Shown here piece after piece: positions 55,001 through 62,561 of a DNA stretch of 64,000 nucleotides; position 1 is the first letter of the stretch; the number at the start of each line of letters is the position of its first letter. Source of the DNA: Candidatus Thiodiazotropha sp. (ex Epidulcina cf. delphinae) (lineage in GTDB: Bacteria > Pseudomonadota > Gammaproteobacteria > Chromatiales > Chromatiaceae); assembly GCA_025656455.1 (NCBI GenBank), contig JAHXHS010000017.1, positions 40,116 to 104,115 of the forward strand, written 5' to 3'. The position numbers and the translations under genes were made by a program. The notes under the pieces were generated by a model. The model did not search any database, was not told the origin of the DNA, and saw only the letters and a program-made list of their open reading frames with translations.

Positions 55001-55446
55001 ACGTGGCCGCCATCGTCGGCCTGGGGGAGGCGGCGGAGATTGCCGCCGGAGACCTGAGCCGGATGGAGCGCATCCGCACTCTTCGCAACCGCCTGGAGGC
55101 CGGTATCCGCGGCCTGCTGCCCGGCGCCCGCCTCAACGGTCCCATGGGTGCCCGTCTGCCCAATATTCTCAACCTGACACTGCCGGAAATCCGCGGTGAA
55201 TCCCTGGTCGTCGCCATGGATCAGCACGGCGTTTCCCTGAGCTCCGGCTCGGCCTGCAAGTCGGGCTCGCCCGACCCCACCCATGTGCTGATCGCCATGG
55301 GCCGCGAGGCCGCGGAGGCTCATTCGGCGGTGCGTTTCTCGCTCTGCCGCGACACCACCTCGGAAGAGATCGAAGAGACCATCGCCATCCTGGCAAGAGT
55401 GCTGGACGAGATGGCCACCACTGTCCGTTTCCTGCCCTGTAAGTAA
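52033..55446 (+). CDS. Fusion of molybdopterin oxidoreductase and NifS-type cysteine desulfurase
   Basis: 1137 residues starting at TTG 52033, overlapping rubrerythrin. The N-terminal part (about 1-720) is a DMSO-reductase-family molybdenum/tungsten enzyme: [4Fe-4S] site C17, C20, C24 and C50, a plausible metal-ligand C156 (GALCY), and Moco-binding signatures. The C-terminal part (about 754-1137) is a complete class V aminotransferase: PLP lysine K953 (SGHKFHAPKG) and catalytic C1075 (SSGSACKSG). I see no stop or frameshift between them. Cysteine desulfurases supply sulfur to Moco in formate-dehydrogenase-like enzymes through FdhD, so this fusion may sulfurate its own cofactor. Substrate unknown. 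The gene is visibly more GC-rich than its neighbours, suggesting acquisition. Confidence 0.9.
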   Translation: MVDNQQNHITNWRKTICGICPAGCWVEVRVEEGRLVGIRADEGHPLGMICRRGEHAPEIVHSEVARLRTPLKRSGPKGTFEFEPVSWDEAFDLITDNLKRIKAESGPEALSIYTGRGSFELSLCDLFQPKGVAVSSASSVLFPFGSPNTMGVGALCYVSFAMIAPHVTLGRMLINMFTDMENAELLVVWGANPATDSPPLDMHRLEAAVARGAEVVVIDPRRSETVIRTDAQWIPIRPGTDGALALSLIGVMVDEELHDENFAEQWCHGFYDLKHYTQHFTPEVTESITGVPAETIRSLAQRIAGATGACPVMYTGLEYSNSGVQAIRAVLSLFALAGHLDTPGGIGLAMQNSHFPINRSCNQPNPALDRAVARDRFPLYSHYRGESHALGLVDAVREGKPYPIRGLIVHGASLLTSWPQTPVWRETLSKLDFMVSIDRQMTADMAYADVVLPATTGFEIDSYMVYGPIFRLREKVIEPIGEARNDFLIMAELAQRLGYGHLYPQSEEAVLRQVLEGSGYSLDEVREAGGTVRIPTPVMEYKKWEKGSLRPDGQPGFDTPTGKFEIASTILEEFGYESLPRYTEPVEGPLARPGMTADFPLVFNSGARPQTDFRSQHHGIEGLCRDNPEPTIEFNAADADARGIATGDLVEVRTARGAVPFRARVTEDIVQGAVECNMGGGTPVGPEAWRLWNANELTDIANVDEVSGFPVYKALLCQVEKLEAGTEATRHVLSRSQAGVAMTFSTAARAPRRRIYLDNSATTRVAERVREAMLPYLGEVSGNPSSIHTAGRDAREAVIRARRQVARLIGATARRIHFTGGGSEADNLALKGIAFRHLEEKGRIITSAVEHPAILKAADFLARIGFDIVYLPVDSDGLVSPVDLASALTPDTRLVSIMMANNEVGAVQPIRELAAIARGAGVLFHTDAVQAVGRIPVDVEELGVDLLSLSGHKFHAPKGVGALYVAKRVELEPLIHGGRQEAGLRAGTENVAAIVGLGEAAEIAAGDLSRMERIRTLRNRLEAGIRGLLPGARLNGPMGARLPNILNLTLPEIRGESLVVAMDQHGVSLSSGSACKSGSPDPTHVLIAMGREAAEAHSAVRFSLCRDTTSEEIEETIAILARVLDEMATTVRFLPCK

Positions 55447-55466
55447 TAGAAGACAAGGGAGTCGTT

Positions 55467-55728
55467 ATGAAAACAGACCAAGAACTGAAACAAACTGATC
55501 CGGCGCTCTGTAGAGTTGCCCGTGAAAACGGCACCGAAGCCCGGTTCAGCGGCAAATACGTGGGTGAAAAAAGCGACGGCATGTACCACTGTGCAATTTA
55601 CGATGCGCCGTGCGGAGGTGCGTTGCAAACAGTGTGATGCACACCTTGGCTACATGTTTCCCGACGGTCCCGAGCGCGATGGGAAAATCTGTGATCGTTA
55701 CTGTATCAACAGCGTTTCACTCAACTAA
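55467..55728 (+). pseudogene. msrB: msrB remnant with internal deletion
   Basis: The frame from ATG 55467 runs through [17 protein letters not shown], the start of methionine sulfoxide reductase B, then meets a stop. Another frame continues with [19 protein letters not shown]...[10 protein letters not shown], its C-terminus, so the middle has been lost with a frameshift. Confidence 0.85.
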
Positions 55729-55736
55729 GAGAGGCC

Positions 55737-55771
55737 CAAATTTCAAGTGATTTTGAGTAGGTCCAGCTAAA
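55737..55771 (+). repeat. Interspersed repeat copy 2 (GAGTGGGTGTCCA family)
   Basis: A degenerate 35-base copy (CAAATTTCAAGTGATTTTGAGTAGGTCCAGC, with three bases missing) right after the msrB remnant. See copy 1 at 49228-49265. Confidence 0.5.
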
Positions 55772-55814
55772 GGTTGCCGGATGGTGACAGGCAGGCCTTG
55801 CTTGCCGTCTAAAT

Positions 55815-56064
55815 TCCCGCTTATCTGGTCTCATCAGCGGCGAACCATGTAGCCTGTAGTGCTGATACCAGCGTTTACGGCCAAGCCGCTGCGCCTCGCG
55901 GTGTTCGGGATGGAAGCGCCAGGCCTTGATCGACTCGAGATCCCGCCAATAGGAGACGGTGATGCTGAGCTCACTATCGCGAACCGAGTCGACACCAAGA
56001 AATCCAGGTAGTCACACTTCTTTCCATCTGGGACTTCAGGACAGCAGGCTATCGAGTTTTCCAT
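55815..56064 (-). pseudogene. Antibiotic-biosynthesis-monooxygenase-type remnant
   Basis: The minus strand from ATG 56064 reads MENSIACCPEVPDG...YLDFL. A shifted frame then gives DSELSITVSYWRDLESIKAW...HPEHREAQRLGR, typical of ABM-fold monooxygenases. At least one frameshift (near 55985) splits the gene. Confidence 0.65.
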
Positions 56065-56145
56065 GTCAATGCTCCTTTGTGTTTTCGTATAGCCGGATTC
56101 GATGGTGGTACTTCATCTATCAGTTAAATAGTTCACTCTGGCGAT

Positions 56146-56636
56146 GTGAATAATTCGCAAGACACGGCAGATCTTCCCCATTATAAAGGTCGTGTTAGTC
56201 ATCGCATACACATGTACAACGACGGTTCGACCGATCAGGTGAGGGTGACCTATGTGGCCTACCACAAGCTGCCACCCGAGCGGGATTTTCTCGCCAGCTA
56301 CAGTCTGTCGATTAAACGGGGCATTTCGGGCACCACGGTGGAGAGTGATAGTTCCACCACACCCGCCCCACACCGACCAACCTGGATGCGGGTGTGGATC
56401 ATCTGCTGCGCCAGATCGGTAGTAAAGGGCCTTATACCCGTTGTGCATTCGCGGTTGAGCTCCATACCAATCCCAGAACAAGGAATGGCTTCAGTCGGAT
56501 TCGTCAATACGAGAGCCACGATACCTCGGCCTTCGCGTTGATGAAGAAACCCATCCCTTGCCCGCCATTCAGGGTGTTGTCCTCGTCGGCTGAACCGGCA
56601 ATGGATACCAGTCTGGTAAAAGAGCGAACCGAATAG
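56146..56636 (+). pseudogene. Unrecognised gene with frameshift
   Basis: The frame from 56146 encodes a convincing start (NNSQDTADLPHYKGRVSHRIH, VRVTYVAYHKLPPER) and loses sense near 56350. A second frame continues with NLDAGVDHLLRQIGSKGPYTR and FAVELHTNPRTRNGFSR up to the stop near 56634. Two halves of one broken gene are likely. The family was not recognised. Confidence 0.5.
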
Positions 56637-56658
56637 CCTGCGGTAATGACGGGGTTTT

Positions 56659-56682
56659 AAGCCGCCTTCGGGCGGCTTTTTT
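56659..56682 (+). terminator. Rho-independent terminator
   Basis: GCCGCC (56661-56666) and GGCGGC (56671-56676) form a stem with a TTCG tetraloop, followed by six T (56677-56682). It closes the broken gene before it. Confidence 0.9.
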
Positions 56683-56771
56683 CTTGTCCGATAATCCCAT
56701 TTTTTATGAAAACCCAGGTAATTACGACAGGGCTATTTTGATATCCTCAATTCCGGCGTGCAGAGAGGAAA

Positions 56772-56813
56772 AATGGCCTCCTTTGAACCGGCAAGTTCTA
56801 TAAGGAGGCCATT
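56772..56813. repeat. 12-bp inverted repeat
   Basis: AATGGCCTCCTT (56772-56783) and AAGGAGGCCATT (56802-56813) are perfect arms around 18 bases. The transcript would hide the AAGGAGG ribosome-binding-like sequence in a stem. There is no U-run. Confidence 0.6.
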
Positions 56814-57058
56814 ATGAGCTCGAATTCACACCTGGCAGTCGTGTGTCCATGGTTGCCAACGGCGTGACTGTCCAGGATGGGGCGAGCCTGATCAATAGAG
56901 GAGGTGTAATTCATGTCACGGCCGTTGGTGAATCCGAGGCCACGGTGGAAATCGCCTCCGGATCCACGGACTCGCCCGCTGGCGGGGCCATCGCGGTCCG
57001 TGGATATTCTTCCTTGGATGTAAACAGAAACTTGACAGATCCAGATACGCAGCCATAA
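56813..57058 (+). other. Possible gene fragment, unrecognised
   Basis: A 70-80-codon frame with VANGVTVQDGASLINRGG and ends in DTQP before a stop. It has no clear start codon other than GTG 56843, and the upstream stop at 56801-56803 cuts it off. Composition looks coding, but no family is recognised. It may be a 5'-truncated gene. Confidence 0.3.
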
Positions 57059-57074
57059 TACACCAAATGGTGTA
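57032..57074 (+). promoter_or_regulatory. Promoter and operator of the arsR/AHSA1 operon
   Basis: TTGACA (57032-57037) and CATAAT (57054-57059) are 16 bases apart. The palindrome TACACC-AAAT-GGTGTA (57059-57074) overlaps the start codon at 57067. Transcription would begin at or just before the ATG, so a leaderless message and repressor-blocked start are likely. Confidence 0.65.
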
Positions 57075-57405
57075 CTATAGAGAACAGCCCATTGATCAGA
57101 CGTTTTTCGCGCTGGCGCATCCGGTCCGTCGTGCTGTATTGGAACGGCTTGCAGAGGGCGACAGAACGGTGGCTGACGTATCGGCGGGTTTGGGGGAGAG
57201 TCCCTCCCAGATGACCAAGCACCTCCAGATCCTGGAGCGAGCAGCATTGCTTACCCGACACAAGGTGGGGCGCTTTCACCAATTGCACTTCGAGCCCAAG
57301 CCGCTGGAGGACGCGATGGACTGGATTATTCGACATCGACAGTTCTGGGAGAGCAAGTTCGATGCCCTGGAAGCCTACCTGCATGACCTGAGCGAGGGTA
57401 AATGA
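57067..57405 (+). CDS. ArsR-family HTH regulator
   Basis: 112 residues with the ArsR/SmtB winged helix (FFALAHPVRRAVLERLAEGDRTVADV, MTKHLQILERAALL). No cysteine pair was seen in the recognition helix, so it is probably not a metal sensor. It overlaps the downstream AHSA1 gene by ATGA, the common arrangement for this pair. Autoregulation is suggested by the operator across its start. Confidence 0.87.
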   Translation: MVYYREQPIDQTFFALAHPVRRAVLERLAEGDRTVADVSAGLGESPSQMTKHLQILERAALLTRHKVGRFHQLHFEPKPLEDAMDWIIRHRQFWESKFDALEAYLHDLSEGK

Positions 57406-57896
57406 ATACGACACTAACAACCCACAAGAATCTGTCACTGGAGGTGAGAAGGGTATTCCCATTTCCACGGCCGATGGTGTTCGAAGCCTGGACGGGGGCA
57501 GAGCACCTGCACCGGTGGATGGGACCGACACCGGCGATCGAGGCAAAGTATATCGAGATCGATTTTCGGGAGGGTGGGACGTATCGATTCGGGTTCATCG
57601 AGGAAGGCGAGCCGGTCAAGTACGTTCGTGGACTCTATCACATGATCCAGCCGCCGGAGAAACTGGTCTTCTCCTGGACCTGGGAGGCGCCCCAGATCGA
57701 CGCGGGGACAGAGACTCTGGTAACGGTCGAATTCAACGAGGTCGCGCAAGGCACCGAAGTTTATCTGAGGCATGAACGCTTCGCCAGCCGCGAGGCCTGT
57801 GAGCTGCACAAGTGGGGCTGGGAAGGCACGTTTGACAAACTGGGCGAACGATTGCCAAGTGCCACGGGTAAGTGGTCTCGTGGTGGGGATAGATAA
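57402..57896 (+). CDS. SRPBCC/AHSA1-domain protein
   Basis: 164 residues of the START-like fold (RRVFPFPRPMVFEAWTGAEHLHRWMGP, REGGTYRFGF, FSWTWEAP) typical of AHSA1/activator of Hsp90-like proteins that partner ArsR regulators. Function of the pair is unknown. It abuts the membrane protein gene. Confidence 0.88.
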   Translation: MNTTLTTHKNLSLEVRRVFPFPRPMVFEAWTGAEHLHRWMGPTPAIEAKYIEIDFREGGTYRFGFIEEGEPVKYVRGLYHMIQPPEKLVFSWTWEAPQIDAGTETLVTVEFNEVAQGTEVYLRHERFASREACELHKWGWEGTFDKLGERLPSATGKWSRGGDR

Positions 57897-58331
57897 ATGA
57901 GGTTGCGTCCAATAATACTAGGCACCGTTTGCTACATGTTAGCGACCTTCCTATTGGCTGTAATATGGCACGTCGTCGTTTTCAATGATCAGTACCAGGC
58001 ATTCGGCTACTTTACAGGGGAGCCAAGTTTTTTTCTCGGCTTTATGGCGATTCTTATTCAGGGCGCTGTTCTTTCATGGCTTTATCCGTTGACCGCATTT
58101 CGCGGTAACACGGTCGTACGTGGTTTGAAGTTTTCGTTCGTGATTGGATTGTTTTTTTGGACCTCACATGTCTTGGCGTTCGTGGCAAAACAGGATATTA
58201 GCAATGTGATGTTGTTTGTAGTGATGGAAAGTATCTATCTGTTTATCCAGTTCGCTGTATATGGATTATTGATCGGTCTTATTTTTTCCAAGTGGACGAA
58301 ACAGGATGCAGCAACCGGCCAATATCAATAA
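57897..58331 (+). CDS. Four-span membrane protein
   Basis: 144 residues with about four transmembrane helices (residues 4-24, 44-66, 79-98 and 108-131). It follows the AHSA1 gene with no gap. The family was not recognised; similar small membrane proteins often accompany ArsR/AHSA1 pairs. Confidence 0.75.
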   Translation: MRLRPIILGTVCYMLATFLLAVIWHVVVFNDQYQAFGYFTGEPSFFLGFMAILIQGAVLSWLYPLTAFRGNTVVRGLKFSFVIGLFFWTSHVLAFVAKQDISNVMLFVVMESIYLFIQFAVYGLLIGLIFSKWTKQDAATGQYQ

Positions 58332-58369
58332 CCATCTATGTCAATAAATGAAGTAGTTCAGACATACTA

Positions 58370-58402
58370 TTAACCCGGCAACCTATTAGGGTGCCGGGTT
58401 AA
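58370..58402 (+). terminator. Strong hairpin after the ArsR operon
   Basis: TTAACCCGGCA (58370-58380) pairs with TGCCGGGTTAA (58392-58402), and the loop can pair further (ACCT/AGGGT). No U-run follows, so it is probably a terminator-like end structure. Confidence 0.6.
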
Positions 58403-58449
58403 TAACCTACGTTCGGGTTAGTATCTATTACAATCAAAGGAGAATAACC

Positions 58450-58827
58450 ATGCAACCAATTGACGTTGTTAAGCAGTATTTCGAAGCCTTTATCCGAAAG
58501 GACATCCCTGGTATGTCAAGGCTGATACATGACGATTATCACTTCACAGGTCCGGCGATGGAGGTGCAAGGCAAGACGCAGATGGAGCAGGTGATGGAGG
58601 CGTTTCCATTTATCGCGGAGGACAAAGATGTTGAACTCAGCGGCAATGGCAATGTGGTCGTCAGGCGGCTGAACTGGCACGTCAAGGCACCCTTTGAGGC
58701 GGTGATTCCCATGTGCGAATGGCTGGTGGTGGAGAACGGCAAGATTCGTTCATCCAATCTCTACTACGACACAGGTAAGTTTCCGGAGGAATTCCTGAAG
58801 CAAATGAAAGCAGGACAAGCCGCCTGA
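58450..58827 (+). CDS. SnoaL/NTF2-like protein
   Basis: 125 residues of the SnoaL-like NTF2 fold (VVKQYFEAFIRKDIPGMSRLIHDDYHF...NLYYDT). Such proteins are small enzymes or binding proteins with various roles. AAGGAG lies just before the start. It is probably transcribed alone. Confidence 0.82.
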   Translation: MQPIDVVKQYFEAFIRKDIPGMSRLIHDDYHFTGPAMEVQGKTQMEQVMEAFPFIAEDKDVELSGNGNVVVRRLNWHVKAPFEAVIPMCEWLVVENGKIRSSNLYYDTGKFPEEFLKQMKAGQAA

Positions 58828-58967
58828 CGCCGTACGATTCCGGACTTGCCGCGCGGTGAAATGCAAACAAAGCGACTGTCGCATTGGCCAATCGATTAAC
58901 CAGGCTGGCTTTTTCAGCCTCGCGGATTTTTTTGACTTGACAGTTACCGGGAGCCCATTCATGAACT

Positions 58968-59220
58968 TCTAGGTGGAACTGATGCGTCTGACCCTCTCGT
59001 CGTGGTCACCCATGCCGGTTCGATTCTCAGTCTCATTGAGAGAGTCATGGGCGTCGCGCACAGTTCACGGCTCAAAAAGGTGATAAGGCGGGATAATGGC
59101 GGCATCTCTGTCTTTCAAGGGGTCCCTGAGAGACTTGAACTTGTCATGTTGAATTGGTGTCCAGGCTCGGCCGTGGAGATGGAGCGGGCCATCCCGAATG
59201 CGAGCCTCGGCAAGGCTTGA
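58968..59220 (+). pseudogene. Histidine-phosphatase-like remnant
   Basis: The frame reads DPLVVVTHAGSILSLIERVMGV, the C-terminal half of a phosphoglycerate-mutase-type histidine phosphatase (VVTHG motif), and lacks its N-terminal RHG part. The end is at 59218-59220. Confidence 0.55.
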
Positions 59221-59221
59221 T

Positions 59222-59400
59222 ACCGCGGCATGATAGGAGCCGTACGACCCTGAACAAGGTAGAAAAGGGCGAGCCCGGTGTTTCGCCGGGCAATTATGCC
59301 AATGTTCTCTTTGTGTTAGGGCTGGCTGAACGACTGAGTGATCTGGGGGACGTCAAGACGGATACCGTGGGTCTGGCACGATTCATAACCCAGACATCCA
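59222..59400 (+). pseudogene. HipB-like HTH remnant
   Basis: Reads SRTTLNKVEKGEPGVSPGNYANVLFVLGLAERLSDL, the C-terminal part of a HipB-type Xre regulator. The N-terminal half and any toxin partner are absent. Confidence 0.6.
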
Positions 59401-59402
59401 TT

Positions 59403-59491
59403 CAAATTTCGAATGATTTTGAGTGGGTGTCCATCTAAACAGCATCTAAACAGCATCTAAACAGCAATTTTGAGTGGGTGTCCATCTAAAC
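59403..59491 (+). repeat. Interspersed repeat copies 3 and 4 with tandem AGCATCTAAAC units
   Basis: Two copies of the TTTTGAGTGGGTGTCCATCTAAAC segment (59403-59440 and 59466-59491) are joined by two 11-base AGCATCTAAAC repeats (59441-59462). This looks like stepwise duplication at the end of a lost insertion sequence. Confidence 0.7.
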
Positions 59492-59498
59492 TAAACCA

Positions 59499-59547
59499 TT
59501 GACGGACAGTGTAGAATAGGCCATCATTTGCAGTATGACGCAAATGA
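59499..59547 (+). promoter_or_regulatory. arsR promoter and operator
   Basis: TTGACG (59499-59504) and CATCAT (59522-59527) are 17 bases apart. TCATTTGC (59524-59531) and GCAAATGA (59540-59547) form a perfect 8-base inverted repeat with an 8-base spacer that covers the start codon at 59535. The message would start at or near the ATG. Confidence 0.65.
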
Positions 59548-59939
59548 ACAAACAAAATGTCGGACCCCGAACGGGCTGCGCCTGTTGCTGTGATATTGGC
59601 GATCGGCTGAAACCGGATTTTTTCAAGGCCCTGTGCGACCCGACGCGGATCGGGCTCCTGATCCAATTGGCGACGAGCGGCGAGGCGCAGACGGTAAGCC
59701 AGGTCGCGGAACAGGTTCCGGTCGACATCTCGGTGGTATCCCGCCATTTGGCGATTCTGCGCGATGCCGGAATTCTCAGGGTACAGCGGCAGGGTAAAGA
59801 GGTGCGCTATTCGGCTCGCTACGAGGGAGTGGTATCGACGTTGAGGGGGATGGCCGATGCCATCGAGGCCTGCTGTCCGTCGCAAGCGGGTAGGGGTACG
59901 GCAACTGGCTCGATAGAGGCGGTACAAGATGAATCCTGA
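59535..59939 (+). CDS. arsR: ArsR-family arsenic-type repressor
   Basis: 134 residues with a winged helix (FFKALCDPTRIGLLIQLA, DISVVSRHLAILRDAGIL). Cysteines in GCACCCDIGD at the start, LCDP, and CC near residue 115 could bind arsenite or another thiophilic metalloid. An alternative start is ATG 59544. It overlaps the arsenite methyltransferase gene by 11 bases, so arsenic sensing is the likely role. Confidence 0.85.
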   Translation: MTQMNKQNVGPRTGCACCCDIGDRLKPDFFKALCDPTRIGLLIQLATSGEAQTVSQVAEQVPVDISVVSRHLAILRDAGILRVQRQGKEVRYSARYEGVVSTLRGMADAIEACCPSQAGRGTATGSIEAVQDES

Positions 59940-60813
59940 GCAACGTCCGGCAAAGGGGCAGAAGGTTCGTGATGCGGTAGCCAAGACCTATGGCCAAGCG
60001 ATCAGCCAGGGCACGGGGTATTGTGGGGATAGGTTGTGCACAGCAGACTCACTCCCACAAGCTATCGCCATAGGTTATACCGCGGAAGAGTTGCAGGGTT
60101 TACCGCGGGATATGGCGGAAACGACTTTTGGCTGTGGCAATCCGCTGGCATTCAGTGGCGTTCGCGAAGGAGATGTGGTCATCGACCTCGGTTCCGGCGC
60201 CGGACTCGATCTGCTGGTTGCCAGCCATAAGGTCGGCTCGGCCGGCCGGGTCATCGGCATTGATATGACCGATGAAATGATCGTACGGGCACGGCAGAAT
60301 ATCGACGCCGCCGGCATGGAGAATGTCGAGGTTCGCAAAGGTTATATCGAGGATCTCCCGGTTGAAACGGGTTCGGCCGATTGGGTGATTTCAAACTGTG
60401 TCATCAATCTTTCACCCGAAAAGGGACGGGTGTTTTCCGAGATCGCCCGGGTGCTGGAACCAGGCGGTCAAATGCTGGTCACGGATATCGTCGTCGACCG
60501 GCTTCCGTTCTGGGTGAAATGGAGCATGAAGCTCCACAGTGCCTGCGTTGCAGGCGCCATCGGTGAAGCGGAATACCTGGAGGGGCTGCGCGCCGCCGGA
60601 CTTGAGGGCGTGGAAGTGCGGAAGCGCAAGGTGTATGGAGCGGGCGAGATCGAAGTGTTACTCGACTCGGGTGAACTCCCCATGGATAGACCTCGGTTGT
60701 GGCGGATCTTGGCAGGGCTGGGAGTCAGCCCGTCCCGGCAGATTGCAAAAATATTTGCCGACAAGGTATGGAGCGCCGCGTTTTATGCGCGAAAACCGGA
60801 AGTACCGGCATGA
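59929..60813 (+). CDS. arsM: Arsenite S-adenosylmethionine methyltransferase
   Basis: 294 residues. SAM-binding [16 protein letters not shown], a cysteine early in the protein (GYCGDRLC), a conserved [11 protein letters not shown] and [10 protein letters not shown] motifs. These are typical ArsM features, including the cysteines that bind arsenite. It methylates arsenite to volatile or less toxic species. It follows arsR directly, which supports an arsenic role. Confidence 0.92.
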   Translation: MNPEQRPAKGQKVRDAVAKTYGQAISQGTGYCGDRLCTADSLPQAIAIGYTAEELQGLPRDMAETTFGCGNPLAFSGVREGDVVIDLGSGAGLDLLVASHKVGSAGRVIGIDMTDEMIVRARQNIDAAGMENVEVRKGYIEDLPVETGSADWVISNCVINLSPEKGRVFSEIARVLEPGGQMLVTDIVVDRLPFWVKWSMKLHSACVAGAIGEAEYLEGLRAAGLEGVEVRKRKVYGAGEIEVLLDSGELPMDRPRLWRILAGLGVSPSRQIAKIFADKVWSAAFYARKPEVPA

Positions 60814-60847
60814 TCATCCGACCTGTTATATGCAGTGTGAAATAGCG

Positions 60848-61417
60848 ATGCGGGAGCAGGCAATTGAAGCTGAGCTTAAAGACGGGACACCGATACAGGT
60901 TTTCCTGGATTACGACTGCGACAAGCAGTGCCTGGAACAGGAATTCGATCGGCTAACCGCACGATCCCGCCATCAACGGTTTTTTTCGCCGATCAACAAG
61001 CTCTCAGATGCCCAGCTTTCCTATCTGATAAATGTCGATGGCATCGATCATGTATTGATCGTTGCCGCTGAGGCCCAAGGCGATCAACGTCGCGGTATCG
61101 GCCTTGCCCGGTATGTACGGTTGAAAGACGAGCCGAATGTGGCGGAATTCGCCATCACGGTCGCGGATGCATTTCAGAATCGCGGGCTGGGTTCCATCCT
61201 GATGGATGCCCTTATGACACATGCGCAAGTGAATAGCATTCATGTGCTGAGGGGTTACGTGCTCGCTTCCAATCGTTCCATGATCAGGCTGTTGGAGGGG
61301 CTTGGGGGACAACGCAAAGAAGAAGACGGGGAGTTGTGTTTTGATTTGAATCTTGCGAAACGAGCCGCCATATCCTCTTCCCTCTTCTCCGTCCTTCTCG
61401 TTTTGGATCAAAAATAG
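60848..61417 (+). CDS. GNAT-family N-acetyltransferase
   Basis: 189 residues if it starts at ATG 60848; ATG 60830 is an alternative, and neither has a good ribosome site. The GNAT core has FAITVADAFQNRGLGSILMDAL (acetyl-CoA loop) and VLASNRSMIRLLEGLGG. It follows arsM closely, so it may be part of the arsenic operon. The substrate is unknown. Confidence 0.8.
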   Translation: MREQAIEAELKDGTPIQVFLDYDCDKQCLEQEFDRLTARSRHQRFFSPINKLSDAQLSYLINVDGIDHVLIVAAEAQGDQRRGIGLARYVRLKDEPNVAEFAITVADAFQNRGLGSILMDALMTHAQVNSIHVLRGYVLASNRSMIRLLEGLGGQRKEEDGELCFDLNLAKRAAISSSLFSVLLVLDQK

Positions 61418-61431
61418 CGCATCTCAAGCGA

Positions 61432-62082
61432 TCAATAGGCGTTCCTTAACTCTGTCTCAATAAGGTTGCGTAATGGCTCATAGCCGAACCGGACAAGTGG
61501 TTTGCCATTGACAAAAAAGCTCGGCGTCTTGGATACACCCAGTTGTCGCCCGTCAGCAATATCCTGCTGAATATTTTTCAGAACCTCCGGGCTTTGCATC
61601 GTCTCTTGTGCCTTTTTCATGTTCAATCCAACGCCGCTAAGCCGCATCCAGAGCCGCTTGGGCTGCGGGTTACCGTGGGAGGCCCAAACAGGCTGGGCGG
61701 CATAGGTTGCCTCCAGTGTTTCCCAGAACTTGCCCTGCTGTTTGGCCGCTTCAAGTAGGGCAACCACATAATCTGAGCCAACATGGAGCGGCGCATAGCG
61801 CATCACCAGTCGGATCTTGCCCGGATTCTCATCCATTATCTGCTTAACAAAGGGGTGGAAGACCTTGCAGGTTTCACAGGCCGGATCGAAAAACTCGACG
61901 ATGGTTACCTTGGCGTTGGGGTCGCCTGCCGTCGCCGCATAATCACGCTCCAACAGCGCAGCACTCTTATTTGCGATCGCCTCAGACTTGCTGGCCTGTT
62001 GTTGTTGGTAGACGCTGGTTGCACCGATAAATGCAGCAATCAGTACAACAACCGCAACGGCAACGATATAACTTTTTTTCAT
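61432..62082 (-). CDS. DsbA-like (BdbD-type) thiol-disulfide protein
   Basis: 216 residues with an N-terminal anchor (residues 5-24) and the active site CETC in FDPACETCKVF, followed by DsbA-type insert and a SKTPSFFVNGKPL cis-proline region. It introduces or exchanges disulfides in the periplasm. It overlaps the DsbB-like gene by ATGA. Confidence 0.9.
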   Translation of the reverse strand: MKKSYIVAVAVVVLIAAFIGATSVYQQQQASKSEAIANKSAALLERDYAATAGDPNAKVTIVEFFDPACETCKVFHPFVKQIMDENPGKIRLVMRYAPLHVGSDYVVALLEAAKQQGKFWETLEATYAAQPVWASHGNPQPKRLWMRLSGVGLNMKKAQETMQSPEVLKNIQQDIADGRQLGVSKTPSFFVNGKPLVRFGYEPLRNLIETELRNAY

Positions 62083-62531
62083 CGAGAACCCCTGATTTTG
62101 GCAAACAGTAACAGTGCGATAATGGCGGAAAAGGTGAGGATGGACATCATTGGGATTGTCATGAACCCAAATAGTTCTAGATTGATTTCACTGCAGGAGA
62201 CACCCTGACTGCAGGGTTGCAGCGATTCCGGAATGTAGCCGGAGTAGACGAGGTAGTGATAGACAGCAAAGCCCCAACCGATGACTGCCAGCGGAAGTGC
62301 GTAGCGGATAACACGCAGATCCAGCGGAAACAGTCCGACCAGAAGGATCACCACCAGTGGATACATGCAGATGCGCTGGTACCAGCAGAGCACGCAAGGT
62401 GGTAGCTCCATCACTTCGCTGAAGAACAAGCTCCCCAGCATTCCCACCGTGGCCAGTAACCAGCAGGCAAAGATCACGCCCCAGATTTGCTGCGTTATGA
62501 CGCTCGATGGTTCGATGGCTGTGCTGTTCAT
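62079..62531 (-). CDS. DsbB/BdbC-like disulfide oxidoreductase
   Basis: 150 residues with four transmembrane helices and the paired cysteines PPCVLCWYQR and CSQGVSC. It passes electrons from the DsbA-like partner to quinone. The pair is of the BdbC/BdbD kind. Confidence 0.9.
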   Translation of the reverse strand: MNSTAIEPSSVITQQIWGVIFACWLLATVGMLGSLFFSEVMELPPCVLCWYQRICMYPLVVILLVGLFPLDLRVIRYALPLAVIGWGFAVYHYLVYSGYIPESLQPCSQGVSCSEINLELFGFMTIPMMSILTFSAIIALLLFAKIRGSR

Positions 62532-62561
62532 AAGTACTCCCTGGATTAGCGAAAGTCGGCT

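Noticed and set aside
53845..55323. Long antisense open frame (492 codons) over the Mo-enzyme/NifS fusion
   Set aside because: High-GC genes commonly leave such antisense frames open; the plus strand carries unmistakable catalytic motifs.
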